Source: Bacilli bacterium (GTDB taxonomy: Bacteria > Bacillota_I > Bacilli_A > ML615J-28 > CAG-313). From it: 64,000 nucleotides of DNA. Below the pieces are notes generated by a model that was not told the DNA's origin, did not search any database, and saw nothing but the letters and a program-made list of their open reading frames with translations. Made by a program: the position numbers and the translations under genes. The DNA lies in contig JAFVWY010000010.1 of NCBI GenBank assembly GCA_017501465.1, positions 1 to 64,000 of the forward strand, given 5' to 3'. Shown here in pieces: positions 43,375 through 51,280 of the stretch (its first letter is position 1; each line of letters opens with the position of its first letter).

Positions 43375-44093
43375 TGGAAACTATTAAAATTAATAAACAA
43401 AATACTTTAATGATTGCACACAGAGGTTTATGTGGTTTTGAAAGAGAAAATACAATTCCTGCTTTTGTTGCTGCTGGCAATCATACTTATTATGGCTGTG
43501 AATGTGATATTCATAGAACAACAGATGGTAGATATGTCGTAATTCATGATAGTGATACACAAAGAGTGGCGGGCACTTCATTAGTTGTTGAAGAACATAC
43601 CCTAGAAGAAATTAAACAAGTAGAACTTTTAGGTTTATTTAGTGGAGTTAAAGAAACGAGTTTAAGAATTCCTACCCTTGAAGAATATATTTTATGTTGT
43701 AAAAGATATAATAAAAAATGTATTATAGAGTTTAAGGGTGAATTTCAAAAAGAATGGGTTAATGAAGTAATTGAAATTATTAAAAGTCTAAATTACTTAG
43801 AAGAATGTATTTTCATTTCTTTTTATTTTAATAACTTATTATATGTCTATGAATACGATAGCGCACTACCTTGTCAATTATTACTTACAGAATTATTTCC
43901 GGAAGCAGTAGAAGCTATTCAAAAATATCATATGGATATTGATATCAATTTTCATAACATTACCAAAGAACAAGTTGAGTTTATTCACTCTTTAGGATTA
44001 AAAGTCAATGTTTGGACTGTTAATTTAGAAGAAGATGGTAATAGAATGATTGAATATGGAGTAGATTTTATTACAACAAATATTCTAGAATAA
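43374..44093 (+). CDS. Glycerophosphodiester phosphodiesterase
   Basis: 239 aa TIM barrel. Family motifs: AHRG (16-19), ENTIPAF, ECDIHRTTDG and VIHDSD, then IEFKGEF and the late VNVWTVN. These include the metal ligands (two Glu, one Asp) and the two catalytic His. It hydrolyses glycerophosphodiesters to glycerol 3-phosphate and an alcohol. No signal peptide, so it acts in the cytosol. It overlaps the nuclease gene by 1 nt. Confidence 0.9.
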   Translation: METIKINKQNTLMIAHRGLCGFERENTIPAFVAAGNHTYYGCECDIHRTTDGRYVVIHDSDTQRVAGTSLVVEEHTLEEIKQVELLGLFSGVKETSLRIPTLEEYILCCKRYNKKCIIEFKGEFQKEWVNEVIEIIKSLNYLEECIFISFYFNNLLYVYEYDSALPCQLLLTELFPEAVEAIQKYHMDIDINFHNITKEQVEFIHSLGLKVNVWTVNLEEDGNRMIEYGVDFITTNILE

Positions 44094-44096
44094 AAA

Positions 44097-44125
44097 AAGC
44101 CTGATTTTCATCAGGTTTTTTATTT
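44097..44125. terminator. Bidirectional terminator
   Basis: Stem AAGCCTGAT/ATCAGGTTT, loop TTTC, with A before and T after; between converging genes. Confidence 0.85.
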
Positions 44126-44386
44126 TAGCAAATAATAAATTAAAATACTATAACCAACAACACCTAAAATATTGATAATGACAAAGTACCAATGTTTAGT
44201 TTTATGGTGTTTAATAATCATCGCAAGATAGCCACCATATGCTCCTCCTAATATAGATAAAAGTAATAGTACTTTTTCAGGTATTCTATTTTTATTACTT
44301 TTTTTGGATCTCTTCTTATCAACTGCATATACTATAAAAGTAATGATACTGATAAAAATTAAATAAGGGATTAAATATTTTTCCAT
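44120..44386 (-). CDS. DUF1294 membrane protein
   Basis: 88 aa, three membrane segments. The core VDKKRSKKSNKNRIPEKVLLLLSILGGAYGGYLAM and the following HHKTKHWYF match DUF1294. Function unknown. It lies 10 nt downstream of recU on the same strand. Confidence 0.85.
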   Translation of the reverse strand: MEKYLIPYLIFISIITFIVYAVDKKRSKKSNKNRIPEKVLLLLSILGGAYGGYLAMIIKHHKTKHWYFVIINILGVVGYSILIYYLLK

Positions 44387-44396
44387 AAGTGACTCC

Positions 44397-44987
44397 TTAA
44401 AAATATATTTTTTTTACAGCTTCAATATAATCAATTGGATTATTGTTGCCTATAGTAATTTTTTCTGCATGTTCTTTAAAATAGTTATAGGGAATACTTT
44501 TTCTATTACCATTTAAAGAATCGTTGTATAGCTTTATTAATATTTTAGCATCTAATAAGTATACTTCTTGATAGTCATTAAACATAATAAGTAAAAAAGC
44601 TATACCACCATGTTGATCTACTTTTTTTAGGTGATCAATTTGGTGAATATAAATATTAGAAAAAGGGAATGATTTACCATTACAAGACTTTGCTTCAAAG
44701 TCTAAATATTTGCCATTATATATACCGTTATAATCGGTAGTTGATGGTATTTGATAAAAAGCCTCTGTAATTTTTGCTTTACTTCTAGTAGGATATGATA
44801 CTTTAGTAACTTTAATTGGTGTTGGCTTTTTATAAACAACACAAATATCATTATCTAGATAGTATCTGTTTGTTTTATTAATTAAATCTTCAAACTTAAG
44901 ACCTAGACGTGATTTTGAGGCGTTTTTTCTTGTCGTTTTTGAAGTTTTAATAGTAGAATTGGTTTTTATCCCTTTGGAATAGTTCAT
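44397..44987 (-). CDS. recU: Holliday junction resolvase RecU
   Basis: 196 aa. After a basic Ser/Thr/Lys N-terminal arm comes the RecU nuclease core: GLKFEDLINKTN, TDYNGIYNGKYLDFEAK (the Asp/Glu/Lys active site) and HQIDHLKKVDQHGGIAF. It cuts Holliday junctions during recombination repair. In Bacillus it sits next to ponA; here it is paired with a DUF1294 gene. CAGGTGA before the ATG is the ribosome site, with TGATATAAT upstream. Confidence 0.9.
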   Translation of the reverse strand: MNYSKGIKTNSTIKTSKTTRKNASKSRLGLKFEDLINKTNRYYLDNDICVVYKKPTPIKVTKVSYPTRSKAKITEAFYQIPSTTDYNGIYNGKYLDFEAKSCNGKSFPFSNIYIHQIDHLKKVDQHGGIAFLLIMFNDYQEVYLLDAKILIKLYNDSLNGNRKSIPYNYFKEHAEKITIGNNNPIDYIEAVKKIYF

Positions 44988-45005
44988 TACAAATCACCTG
45001 AAATA

Positions 45006-45014
45006 ATTATATCA
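45006..45014 (-). promoter_or_regulatory. Extended -10 promoter of recU
   Basis: TGATATAAT on the minus strand, about 20 nt before the recU ATG. Confidence 0.6.
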
Positions 45015-45060
45015 TAAGTATTTAAAAGTACGTTAAATAATGAATATAAAACTAAAAAAA

Positions 45061-45089
45061 TTGACATTTTCTATAATATGGGGTATAAT
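45061..45089 (+). promoter_or_regulatory. Promoter of rny
   Basis: TTGACA - 17 bp - TATAAT, consensus boxes. The leader to the ATG at 45199 is about 100 nt. Confidence 0.85.
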
Positions 45090-45198
45090 AAGTGGGTAAG
45101 AAAATTATTGACTTTTTAAATTACAACAATAATTGTTGTGTGAAATATATACTAATAATTTAAATTACAATTAAATAAATAGAAAGAAGGGAAGAAAT

Positions 45199-46776
45199 AT
45201 GGATACACTACATATCATCTTCTTAATTCTTCTAATCGTTTCTATTGCTGCTGCAGTAGGTGCATACTTTTTTGCTATGTCAAAAGGTAAAAATATTGTT
45301 GAAAAGAAATATACTGATTTAGGCAAAACTGCTGAAAGTATTATTGACAATGCAAAAAAAGAAGGCGAAAGACGCCAAAAAGAATTAATTTCTGATACTA
45401 AAAAAGAAATTGCTTCTTTGAAAGAAGAATATGAAAAAGAAGTATCAGCAAAGAAAAATAGTCTTCAAGATTTAGAAAAGAAATTAGAACAAAGAGAAGA
45501 TCGTTTAGACACTCGTTCTATGAGTTTAGATAAACGAGAAGATGCATTAGTTATTAAAGAAAACAAAATTGAAGAAACTAAAGTTGCACTTGAAAAACGT
45601 AGTGATAAAATTGAAGAATTAATTGAAGAACAAGAAAGAAAATTACTTGAAATTTCTGGCTTAACTGTTAGTGAAGCTAAAGAAATTATTATGAAAAAGA
45701 CTGAAGAAGAAATGGCAATGGAAATTGCTGTTTACATTAAGGAAGAAGAAGAAAAAGCTAAATCTGAAAGTGTTAAAAAGAGTCAAACTATTCTTGCTAA
45801 TGCTATTCAACAATATGCTAATGAAACAATTCAAGAAAAGACTGTTTCTGTTGTAAGTCTTCCAAATGATGAAATGAAAGGTCGAATCATCGGTAGAGAA
45901 GGACGTAATATTCGTTCTATCGAAGCAGTTACTGGTGTTGATTTAATTATTGATGATACGCCAGATTCAATTGTAATTTCTTGTTTTGATCCTATCAGAA
46001 GAGAAATTGCTAGACGAACTTTAGAAATCTTAGTTAGTGATGGAAGAATCCAACCACCTAGAATTGAAGAAGTATTTAATAAATGTCAAAAAGAATTAGA
46101 AAATGAAATTCGTGAAGAAGGCGAAAAGGCTGTATTTGAAACAGGTATTGGTAAGATTCATCCTGAACTAGTTAAAACTATTGGTAAACTACATTTTAGA
46201 ACAAGTTATGGTCAAAATGCATTAGCTCACTCTAAAGAAGTTGCATTTCTAGCTGGTAAACTTGCCGTAGAAATTGGTTTAGATGAAATTTTAGCTCGCC
46301 GTGCTGGTTTATTACATGATATTGGTAAAGCTAGTGACCACGAAGTAGAAGGTAGCCACGTTGAAATTGGTGTAGAAATTGCTACTAAGTTTAGAGAAAA
46401 CGAAACTGTTATTGATGCAATTGCTTCTCACCATGGCGATGTTGAAGCTAAGACTATTATTGCACATTTAGTTGCTGCTGCTGATACATTATCTGCTGCA
46501 AGACCAGGTGCAAGAAGTGAATCTTTAGATAACTATATTAAACGTCTACAAGCATTAGAAGAATTATCTAATGAATTCCGCGGTGTTGATAAAACTTATG
46601 CTCTACAAGCAGGACGTGAAGTTAGAGTATTAGTTAAACCTGAGGAAATTACAGACGCCGAAGCGGCCAAACTTGCTAGAGATATCAAGAAGAAAATCGA
46701 AACTACAATGAATTATCCAGGAACAATTAAGGTTACTGTTATTCGTGAAGTTAGAGTTCAAGAGGTTGCTCGTTAG
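45199..46776 (+). CDS. rny: Ribonuclease Y
   Basis: 525 aa. N-terminal membrane anchor (5-25), a long coiled coil (about 30-190), a KH domain ([19 protein letters not shown]) and an HD domain ([22 protein letters not shown]). It is the main initiator of mRNA decay in Bacillota, acting at the inner membrane. GAAGGGAAG precedes the ATG. ymdB follows 11 nt later, as in Bacillus. Confidence 0.95.
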   Translation: MDTLHIIFLILLIVSIAAAVGAYFFAMSKGKNIVEKKYTDLGKTAESIIDNAKKEGERRQKELISDTKKEIASLKEEYEKEVSAKKNSLQDLEKKLEQREDRLDTRSMSLDKREDALVIKENKIEETKVALEKRSDKIEELIEEQERKLLEISGLTVSEAKEIIMKKTEEEMAMEIAVYIKEEEEKAKSESVKKSQTILANAIQQYANETIQEKTVSVVSLPNDEMKGRIIGREGRNIRSIEAVTGVDLIIDDTPDSIVISCFDPIRREIARRTLEILVSDGRIQPPRIEEVFNKCQKELENEIREEGEKAVFETGIGKIHPELVKTIGKLHFRTSYGQNALAHSKEVAFLAGKLAVEIGLDEILARRAGLLHDIGKASDHEVEGSHVEIGVEIATKFRENETVIDAIASHHGDVEAKTIIAHLVAAADTLSAARPGARSESLDNYIKRLQALEELSNEFRGVDKTYALQAGREVRVLVKPEEITDAEAAKLARDIKKKIETTMNYPGTIKVTVIREVRVQEVAR

Positions 46777-46787
46777 AAAGGGAAAAC

Positions 46788-47564
46788 ATGAGATTTTTAT
46801 TAATTGGTGATGTTTTTGGAGAAATGGGTCGCAACATTTTAAAACAAGAACTTCCACGAATTAAAAAAGAGTATGGCATTAATTTTGTTATTGTTAATGG
46901 AGAAAATATTGCTCATGGCAAGGGAATTATTGAAAGATACTATAAAGAACTTTTAAATTTAAATGTTGATGTAGTAACACTTGGTAATCATGCTTTCAGC
47001 AATAAAAATGTTTACGAATTTATTGATGATGCTAGAAGATTGATTAGACCCATTAATTTTCCAACACAAGTGCCTGGTAGCGATTATGTAACTGTTAATT
47101 ATAATGGTATTAAGATTACAGTGTTTCAAGTTTTAGGTAAAGTATTTATGGATGATGATTATTTAAATCCATTCCATACAGCTGAAAATTTATTAGAAAC
47201 ATTAAATAGTGATATTTACATTTGTGATATTCATGCTGAGGCAACTAGTGAAAAAATTGCTTTTGCTAGACATTTTGATGGAAAGATAAATATTGTGGTT
47301 GGAACTCACACTCACGTTCAAACTAATGATGCTCATATTATGCCAAATGGTACAATGTATATGAGTGACTTAGGTATGACAGGAGCTTTAGATGGGATAA
47401 TAGGGGTAGAAGAAGATCCAATTATTCATCAATATTTAACAGGTGAACATAAGAGACATATCCCTAAATCTACTGGTAGAAAGCAATTTAATGCTTTAAT
47501 GGTAGAAATAAATGAACAAACTCACAAAGTAACAAAATTCGACATTATTCATATGGTACAATGA
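46788..47564 (+). CDS. ymdB: YmdB metallophosphoesterase (cyclic nucleotide phosphodiesterase)
   Basis: 258 aa. Calcineurin-like ligands are in order: IGDVFGEMGR (D), VNGENIAHGKG, LGNHAF, CDIHAEATSEK, VVGTHTHVQT. It resembles Bacillus YmdB, which hydrolyses cyclic nucleotides and influences biofilm and motility decisions. It ends in TGA with TAG one codon later. It lies between rny and spoVS, the conserved order. The intergenic gap to spoVS holds a stem-loop. Confidence 0.93.
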   Translation: MRFLLIGDVFGEMGRNILKQELPRIKKEYGINFVIVNGENIAHGKGIIERYYKELLNLNVDVVTLGNHAFSNKNVYEFIDDARRLIRPINFPTQVPGSDYVTVNYNGIKITVFQVLGKVFMDDDYLNPFHTAENLLETLNSDIYICDIHAEATSEKIAFARHFDGKINIVVGTHTHVQTNDAHIMPNGTMYMSDLGMTGALDGIIGVEEDPIIHQYLTGEHKRHIPKSTGRKQFNALMVEINEQTHKVTKFDIIHMVQ

Positions 47565-47567
47565 CTT

Positions 47568-47594
47568 TAGATAATCTTTTTCCATGATTATCTA
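47568..47594 (+). other. Stem-loop between ymdB and spoVS
   Basis: Perfect 9-bp dyad TAGATAATC/GATTATCTA with a 9-nt T-rich loop. It has no T run after it, so it is not a normal terminator. It ends 5 nt before the AGGAGG of spoVS. It could mark an mRNA processing site or stabilise the spoVS 5-prime end. Confidence 0.65.
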
Positions 47595-47615
47595 GAAGTA
47601 GGAGGATATATAATA

Positions 47616-47879
47616 ATGGAAGTATTAAAAGTGTCATCAAATTCAAAACCAAACTCAGTTGCAGGAGCATTAGCTAATGCCTTTAGGGAAAAAGCAACTG
47701 TAGAAATTCAAGCGATAGGAGCTGGCTCACTTAATCAAGCAATTAAAGCAATAGCGATTGCTAGAGGTTACGTAGCACCTACAGGAAAAGATTTGGTATG
47801 CGTTCCAGCCTTTTCAGATGTTTTAATCGATGGTGAAGAACGAACTGCAATTAAATTAATTGTAGAAACTAGAAAATAA
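47616..47879 (+). CDS. spoVS: Stage V sporulation protein S
   Basis: 87 aa, the exact size of SpoVS. The Alba-like fold sequence starts EVLKVSSNSKPNSVAGALA and continues with AIGAGSLNQAIKAIAIARGYV and LVCVPAFSD, highly conserved in spore formers. It is needed for later stages of sporulation and septation control in Bacillus, although homologues also occur in non-spore formers. AGGAGG precedes the ATG. It ends the rny-ymdB-spoVS set with a strong terminator. Confidence 0.95.
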   Translation: MEVLKVSSNSKPNSVAGALANAFREKATVEIQAIGAGSLNQAIKAIAIARGYVAPTGKDLVCVPAFSDVLIDGEERTAIKLIVETRK

Positions 47880-47882
47880 AAT

Positions 47883-47914
47883 AATAGTTGGTATTAATAA
47901 TACCAACTATTTTT
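47883..47914 (+). terminator. Terminator after spoVS
   Basis: Stem AATAGTTGGTA/TACCAACTATT, 7-nt loop, T run. Confidence 0.88.
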
Positions 47915-47935
47915 AAAAAAAAAGGAAGTGGTAAA

Positions 47936-48499
47936 ATGTTACCAACTATTGAAACTGAAAGATTGATTTTAAGAAATATTCAAAAAGAAGATGCTTTTGA
48001 CATGTATGAATATGCAAGAACTACGCTTGTTGGTCCCAAAGCTGGGTGGGCACCTCATAATAGTGTTTATGAAACAACAGCAGTTATTTCTTTGTTTATA
48101 CAACAAGCACAAAGAACTGGTCTTGGCGTTTATGCTATAATTTTAAAAGAAACTAATAAAATGATTGGCACTATTGAATTATTTAACTTATATGCTAATT
48201 TCAAGGCTGAAATGGGATATGCTTTAAATCCTAAATATTGGGGGTTGGGAATTATTCCTGAGGCTGGAAGAGCAATATTAAAATGGGGTTTTGAAGAACT
48301 TAATTTAAAAAGAATTGAAATAAATTTATTTGTAGATAATATTCAATCAGAAAGAGTGTGTCAAAAATTAGGATTATCTTTTGAAGGTATTATTCGCAAT
48401 GGGTATATGCGCTATGATGGTTTAATCTTTGATGAGAAAAAATACAGTATCACAGATCTAGATTATCATAGACTATATAAAGAAAGAATTAGTGCTTAA
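47936..48499 (+). CDS. GNAT acetyltransferase, RimJ/RimL type
   Basis: About 187 aa. It begins IETERLILRNIQKEDA, as usual in the RimJ/RimL/YdaF group. The acetyl-CoA loop region is ALNPKYWGLGIIPEAGRA, followed by VDNIQSERVCQKLGLSFEG. It should acetylate an alpha-amino group of a protein or a small amine. The longer frame upstream has no ribosome site; AAGGAAG lies before the ATG at 47936. It has its own unit between spoVS and miaB, an insertion relative to the Bacillus order. Confidence 0.85.
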   Translation: MLPTIETERLILRNIQKEDAFDMYEYARTTLVGPKAGWAPHNSVYETTAVISLFIQQAQRTGLGVYAIILKETNKMIGTIELFNLYANFKAEMGYALNPKYWGLGIIPEAGRAILKWGFEELNLKRIEINLFVDNIQSERVCQKLGLSFEGIIRNGYMRYDGLIFDEKKYSITDLDYHRLYKERISA

Positions 48500-48525
48500 C
48501 CATAAGGAAACTTATGGTTTTTATT
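48498..48525 (+). terminator. Terminator after the acetyltransferase gene
   Basis: Stem AACCATAAG/CTTATGGTT, GAAA tetraloop, T run; the TAA stop lies in the stem. Confidence 0.88.
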
Positions 48526-48553
48526 TTACATTTATGTAATATTATGATATAAT
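48525..48553 (+). promoter_or_regulatory. Promoter of miaB
   Basis: TTTACA - 17 bp - TATAAT in the extended form TGATATAAT (48545-48553). Confidence 0.7.
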
Positions 48554-48588
48554 GAAAAGAATCAAGAAATAGAAAAGAGATATAAATT

Positions 48589-50031
48589 ATGAAAATGCTA
48601 AAAAAGGAATATGGTATTTGTAATAAACCTAGTTTAAATTCAGCTAGAAAACGAATTTTAAATGATTCTAAAATTATCAAATTTGAATTTCCTGAGAAAT
48701 TGATTGGTATTGGTAACGGAAAAAATTATTTAGTAAAAACATATGGTTGTCAGGGAAATTTAGCAGATAGTGAAAAGATTTCAGGTCTTTTAGAAAAACT
48801 AGGTTTTACACCTTGTGAAAGTGAAGCTACTGCTGATTTAGTAATTTTTAATACTTGTGCAATTCGTGAGAATGCTGAAAACAGAATTTATGGAGAACTT
48901 GGTCGCATTAAAAAGATTAAAAAAGTAAAACCAGATATGATCATTGGAATTTGTGGGTGTATGATGCAAGAAGAGTCAACAATTACTATGATTCAAAAAA
49001 AATATCCCCATGTTGATTTAATTTTTGGTACTCATAATATAACTAAACTACCAGAGTATATTGAACATACTTTGAATAATAGAAAAGTAATTGATGTATT
49101 AAGTGTCGAAGGTGATATTTATGAAGATGTACCAGTTATAAGAGACCACCCTTATAAGGCATGGGTTAATATAATGTATGGTTGTGATGAATTCTGTACT
49201 TATTGTATAGTCCCATATACAAGAGGGAGAGAAAGATCTAGAATGCCAGAAGATATTATTAAAGAGGTTAAAGAATTAGCTGAAAATGGATATAAAGAAG
49301 TTACTCTACTAGGTCAAAATGTTAATGCCTATGGAAAGGATTTAGGTATAAATTATGGCTTTGCAGACTTATTAACTGATTTAAATAAAATTAAAATTGA
49401 TCGCATCCGTTTTACAACAAGCCATCCAAGAGATTTTGATGACGCGACAATTGATGCAATGGCACTTGGTGGAAATATTATGCCTCATTTACACTTGCCT
49501 GTCCAATCTGGTAATGATGAAGTTTTGAAACGTATGAATAGAAAATATACTAGTGGTGAATATATTGAAAAAATGAAAAAACTAAAAGAAAGAGTTCTGG
49601 GCATTAGCATTACTACAGATATTATTGTAGCTTTTCCTGGTGAAACAGAAGAACAATTTCAAGACACTATTAAATTAGTCAAAGAAATTGAATATGAAGG
49701 AGCTTATACTTTTATTTATTCTCCGCGTGAAGGAACTCCAGCTGCAAAATATCCTAACCCTTTGACAGAAGAAGAAAAGAAACAAAGATTATTGACATTA
49801 AATGAAGTAATTAATGAATACACTAATAAAGGCCATAAACGCTTTGAGAATGAAATTGTTGAAGTTTTAGTAGATGGTAAGAGTAAAAGTAGCGAAGAAA
49901 TGTATACAGGATATACTAAACATAATATGTTAGTTAATTTTGAAGGTACTGACGATTTGATCGGAACTATTGTTAAAGTTAAAGTTTTAAAATCTTTCAC
50001 TTGGCATTTGCTTGGTGAGATAGTAAAATAG
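48589..50031 (+). CDS. miaB: tRNA methylthiotransferase MiaB
   Basis: 480 aa. The N-terminal Fe-S domain holds TYGCQGN, NTCAIRENA and GICGCM; the radical-SAM loop is CDEFCTYCIVP (CxxxCxxC) followed by a TIM barrel and a C-terminal TRAM domain. It adds the 2-methylthio group to i6A37 of tRNA. cotE comes next, as in Bacillus, but ymcA (ricA), which lies between them there, is absent. Confidence 0.94.
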   Translation: MKMLKKEYGICNKPSLNSARKRILNDSKIIKFEFPEKLIGIGNGKNYLVKTYGCQGNLADSEKISGLLEKLGFTPCESEATADLVIFNTCAIRENAENRIYGELGRIKKIKKVKPDMIIGICGCMMQEESTITMIQKKYPHVDLIFGTHNITKLPEYIEHTLNNRKVIDVLSVEGDIYEDVPVIRDHPYKAWVNIMYGCDEFCTYCIVPYTRGRERSRMPEDIIKEVKELAENGYKEVTLLGQNVNAYGKDLGINYGFADLLTDLNKIKIDRIRFTTSHPRDFDDATIDAMALGGNIMPHLHLPVQSGNDEVLKRMNRKYTSGEYIEKMKKLKERVLGISITTDIIVAFPGETEEQFQDTIKLVKEIEYEGAYTFIYSPREGTPAAKYPNPLTEEEKKQRLLTLNEVINEYTNKGHKRFENEIVEVLVDGKSKSSEEMYTGYTKHNMLVNFEGTDDLIGTIVKVKVLKSFTWHLLGEIVK

Positions 50032-50060
50032 TCAAAACAGTTTTTGTTTTGGCTTTTTTT
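50031..50060 (+). terminator. Terminator after miaB
   Basis: Stem GTCAAAACA/TGTTTTGGC (one wobble), loop GTTTT, T run. Confidence 0.82.
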
Positions 50061-50108
50061 GTATCAAAAAAAATATTATTGAATATATTATAGTGAGGAG
50101 GGATGTCC

Positions 50109-50624
50109 ATGAGCGAAATACGAGAAATAGTAACTAGAGCAGTAGTATGCAAAGGGAAAAAGACTATTAGGATTAATACCACAGTACCTCTAACGGATAC
50201 TGCCAATAAAATTTTGGGTTGTTTTGTTACTGCTAACCAAATAAGTACAGAATTACTTAATGAAAAAGTAAAAGTAAATGGCAATTTTGAAATAAATATT
50301 TGGTATTTAACAGAAAACTCAAATACAACTAATGTTACTAAAAGTAGTTTAACATATGAAGATACCATCAAAGTTAGAAAAATCATTTGTGATGTCATTG
50401 GCAATAATTTAAGTGTTGTTACTAGTTTATTGCAAGAACCAACATGTATGAATGCTGAAATCTGTAATGATGGAATAAAAGTAGAAGTATTATTGGAAGT
50501 ATTAGCAGAGGTTATTGGTGAAACCAAAATGATGGTTACTACGTTTGCGTGTCAGGAAACAAATGATGCGTTTGACGACTTCGAAAACGAAATTAATGAA
50601 GATTTTTTAAATGAGGAAGGTTAA
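50109..50624 (+). CDS. cotE: Spore coat morphogenetic protein CotE
   Basis: About 171 aa. The start MSEIREIVTRAVVCKGKK, the middle LGCFVTANQIS and VNGNFEINIWY, and the end LEVLAEVIGETKMMV with an acidic tail follow Bacillus CotE. In Bacillus CotE organises the outer coat around the forespore. The ATG at 50103 touches the GAGGAGG site; ATG 50109, 7 nt away, gives the family N terminus and is chosen. The place after miaB and before a LysM protein supports the call. Confidence 0.88.
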   Translation: MSEIREIVTRAVVCKGKKTIRINTTVPLTDTANKILGCFVTANQISTELLNEKVKVNGNFEINIWYLTENSNTTNVTKSSLTYEDTIKVRKIICDVIGNNLSVVTSLLQEPTCMNAEICNDGIKVEVLLEVLAEVIGETKMMVTTFACQETNDAFDDFENEINEDFLNEEG

Positions 50625-51004
50625 TGAGAATACATATTGTTAAACCTAATGAGACAATTAAAGATATAAGTAAAAGTTATAATTTAACACTTGATGAAAT
50701 TAAAAGTGCTAATACCCATTTCCGCTCATGGGAACATTTAGCACCAGGAGTAAAAATTAAATTACCAGAAATACCTGAATATGTTAGTGAAGAAATTGAT
50801 CTTATTGAACCATTTATTGAAGACTATTATCCAGAATTAGAAGTTGATAATATAAAAGCAACAGAAACTACTAAAACTGATGTAATAGAAGATGAAAAAA
50901 ATGATATAAAAAATAATAATCTAAAACAAGCCAATAAAAAAACAAATAAATATTATTATCCTTGGTATATGTATTATGGTTATCCATTTTATAAAAAAAG
51001 ATAG
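50624..51004 (+). CDS. SafA-like LysM spore morphogenetic protein
   Basis: 126 aa. An N-terminal LysM domain (1-48: HIVKPNETIKDISKSYNL ... PGVKIKLP) is followed by an acidic, Asn/Lys-rich linker and a Tyr/Pro-rich end (YYYPWYMYYGYPFY). LysM binds peptidoglycan; the plan is that of SafA/SpoVID-type coat or cortex morphogenetic proteins, but much shorter. It overlaps cotE by 1 nt (TAATG). The Tyr-rich tail could be cross-linked in the coat. The SafA name is by analogy. Confidence 0.75.
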   Translation: MRIHIVKPNETIKDISKSYNLTLDEIKSANTHFRSWEHLAPGVKIKLPEIPEYVSEEIDLIEPFIEDYYPELEVDNIKATETTKTDVIEDEKNDIKNNNLKQANKKTNKYYYPWYMYYGYPFYKKR

Positions 51005-51027
51005 CTTAAAAATAGCTATCTTTTTTA
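50996..51027 (+). terminator. Terminator after the cotE-LysM unit
   Basis: Stem AAAAGATAGCT/AGCTATCTTTT, 7-nt loop, T run. Confidence 0.85.
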
Positions 51028-51030
51028 TAG

Positions 51031-51044
51031 TGTAAACGTTTTCT
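51031..51044. promoter_or_regulatory. cre-like operator, distal
   Basis: TGTAAACGTTTTCT, close to the LacI/CcpA-family cre consensus with the central CG dyad. It lies 166 bp before the oppA -35 box. Confidence 0.65.
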
Positions 51045-51159
51045 CTTGATTTTTTTCTATTTTTTAAACACTGAAATTAATGTGAAAATTAATAATTATA
51101 TAGGTAAAAAGGGGACATTTTAATAAAAAAACAAAAAAAATATTTTTCAAAAAGTTCAA

Positions 51160-51173
51160 AGTAAACGTTTTCA
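51160..51173. promoter_or_regulatory. cre-like operator, proximal
   Basis: AGTAAACGTTTTCA shares the GTAAACGTTTTC core with the distal site; the centres are 129 bp apart. It ends 23 bp before the -35 box. A LacI-family protein (CcpA or a specific regulator) is expected. Confidence 0.7.
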
Positions 51174-51196
51174 ACTATCGCTTTCTATTACATATG

Positions 51197-51225
51197 TTGA
51201 CATTGATATAAAAAAAGAGTATAAT
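51197..51225 (+). promoter_or_regulatory. Strong promoter of the opp operon
   Basis: TTGACA - 17 bp - TATAAT, perfect consensus in both boxes and spacing. Confidence 0.9.
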
Positions 51226-51228
51226 TAA

Positions 51229-51252
51229 TGTAAACATTGAAGAATGTTTGCA
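51229..51252 (+). promoter_or_regulatory. Dyad at the oppA transcription start
   Basis: TGTAAACATT-gaag-AATGTTTGCA, a 10-bp dyad with one wobble pair, placed at about +1 to +20. It may be an operator or a 5-prime RNA hairpin protecting the transcript. Confidence 0.6.
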
Positions 51253-51280
51253 TATTTAAAATTTTAAAAGGAGAAAAATT

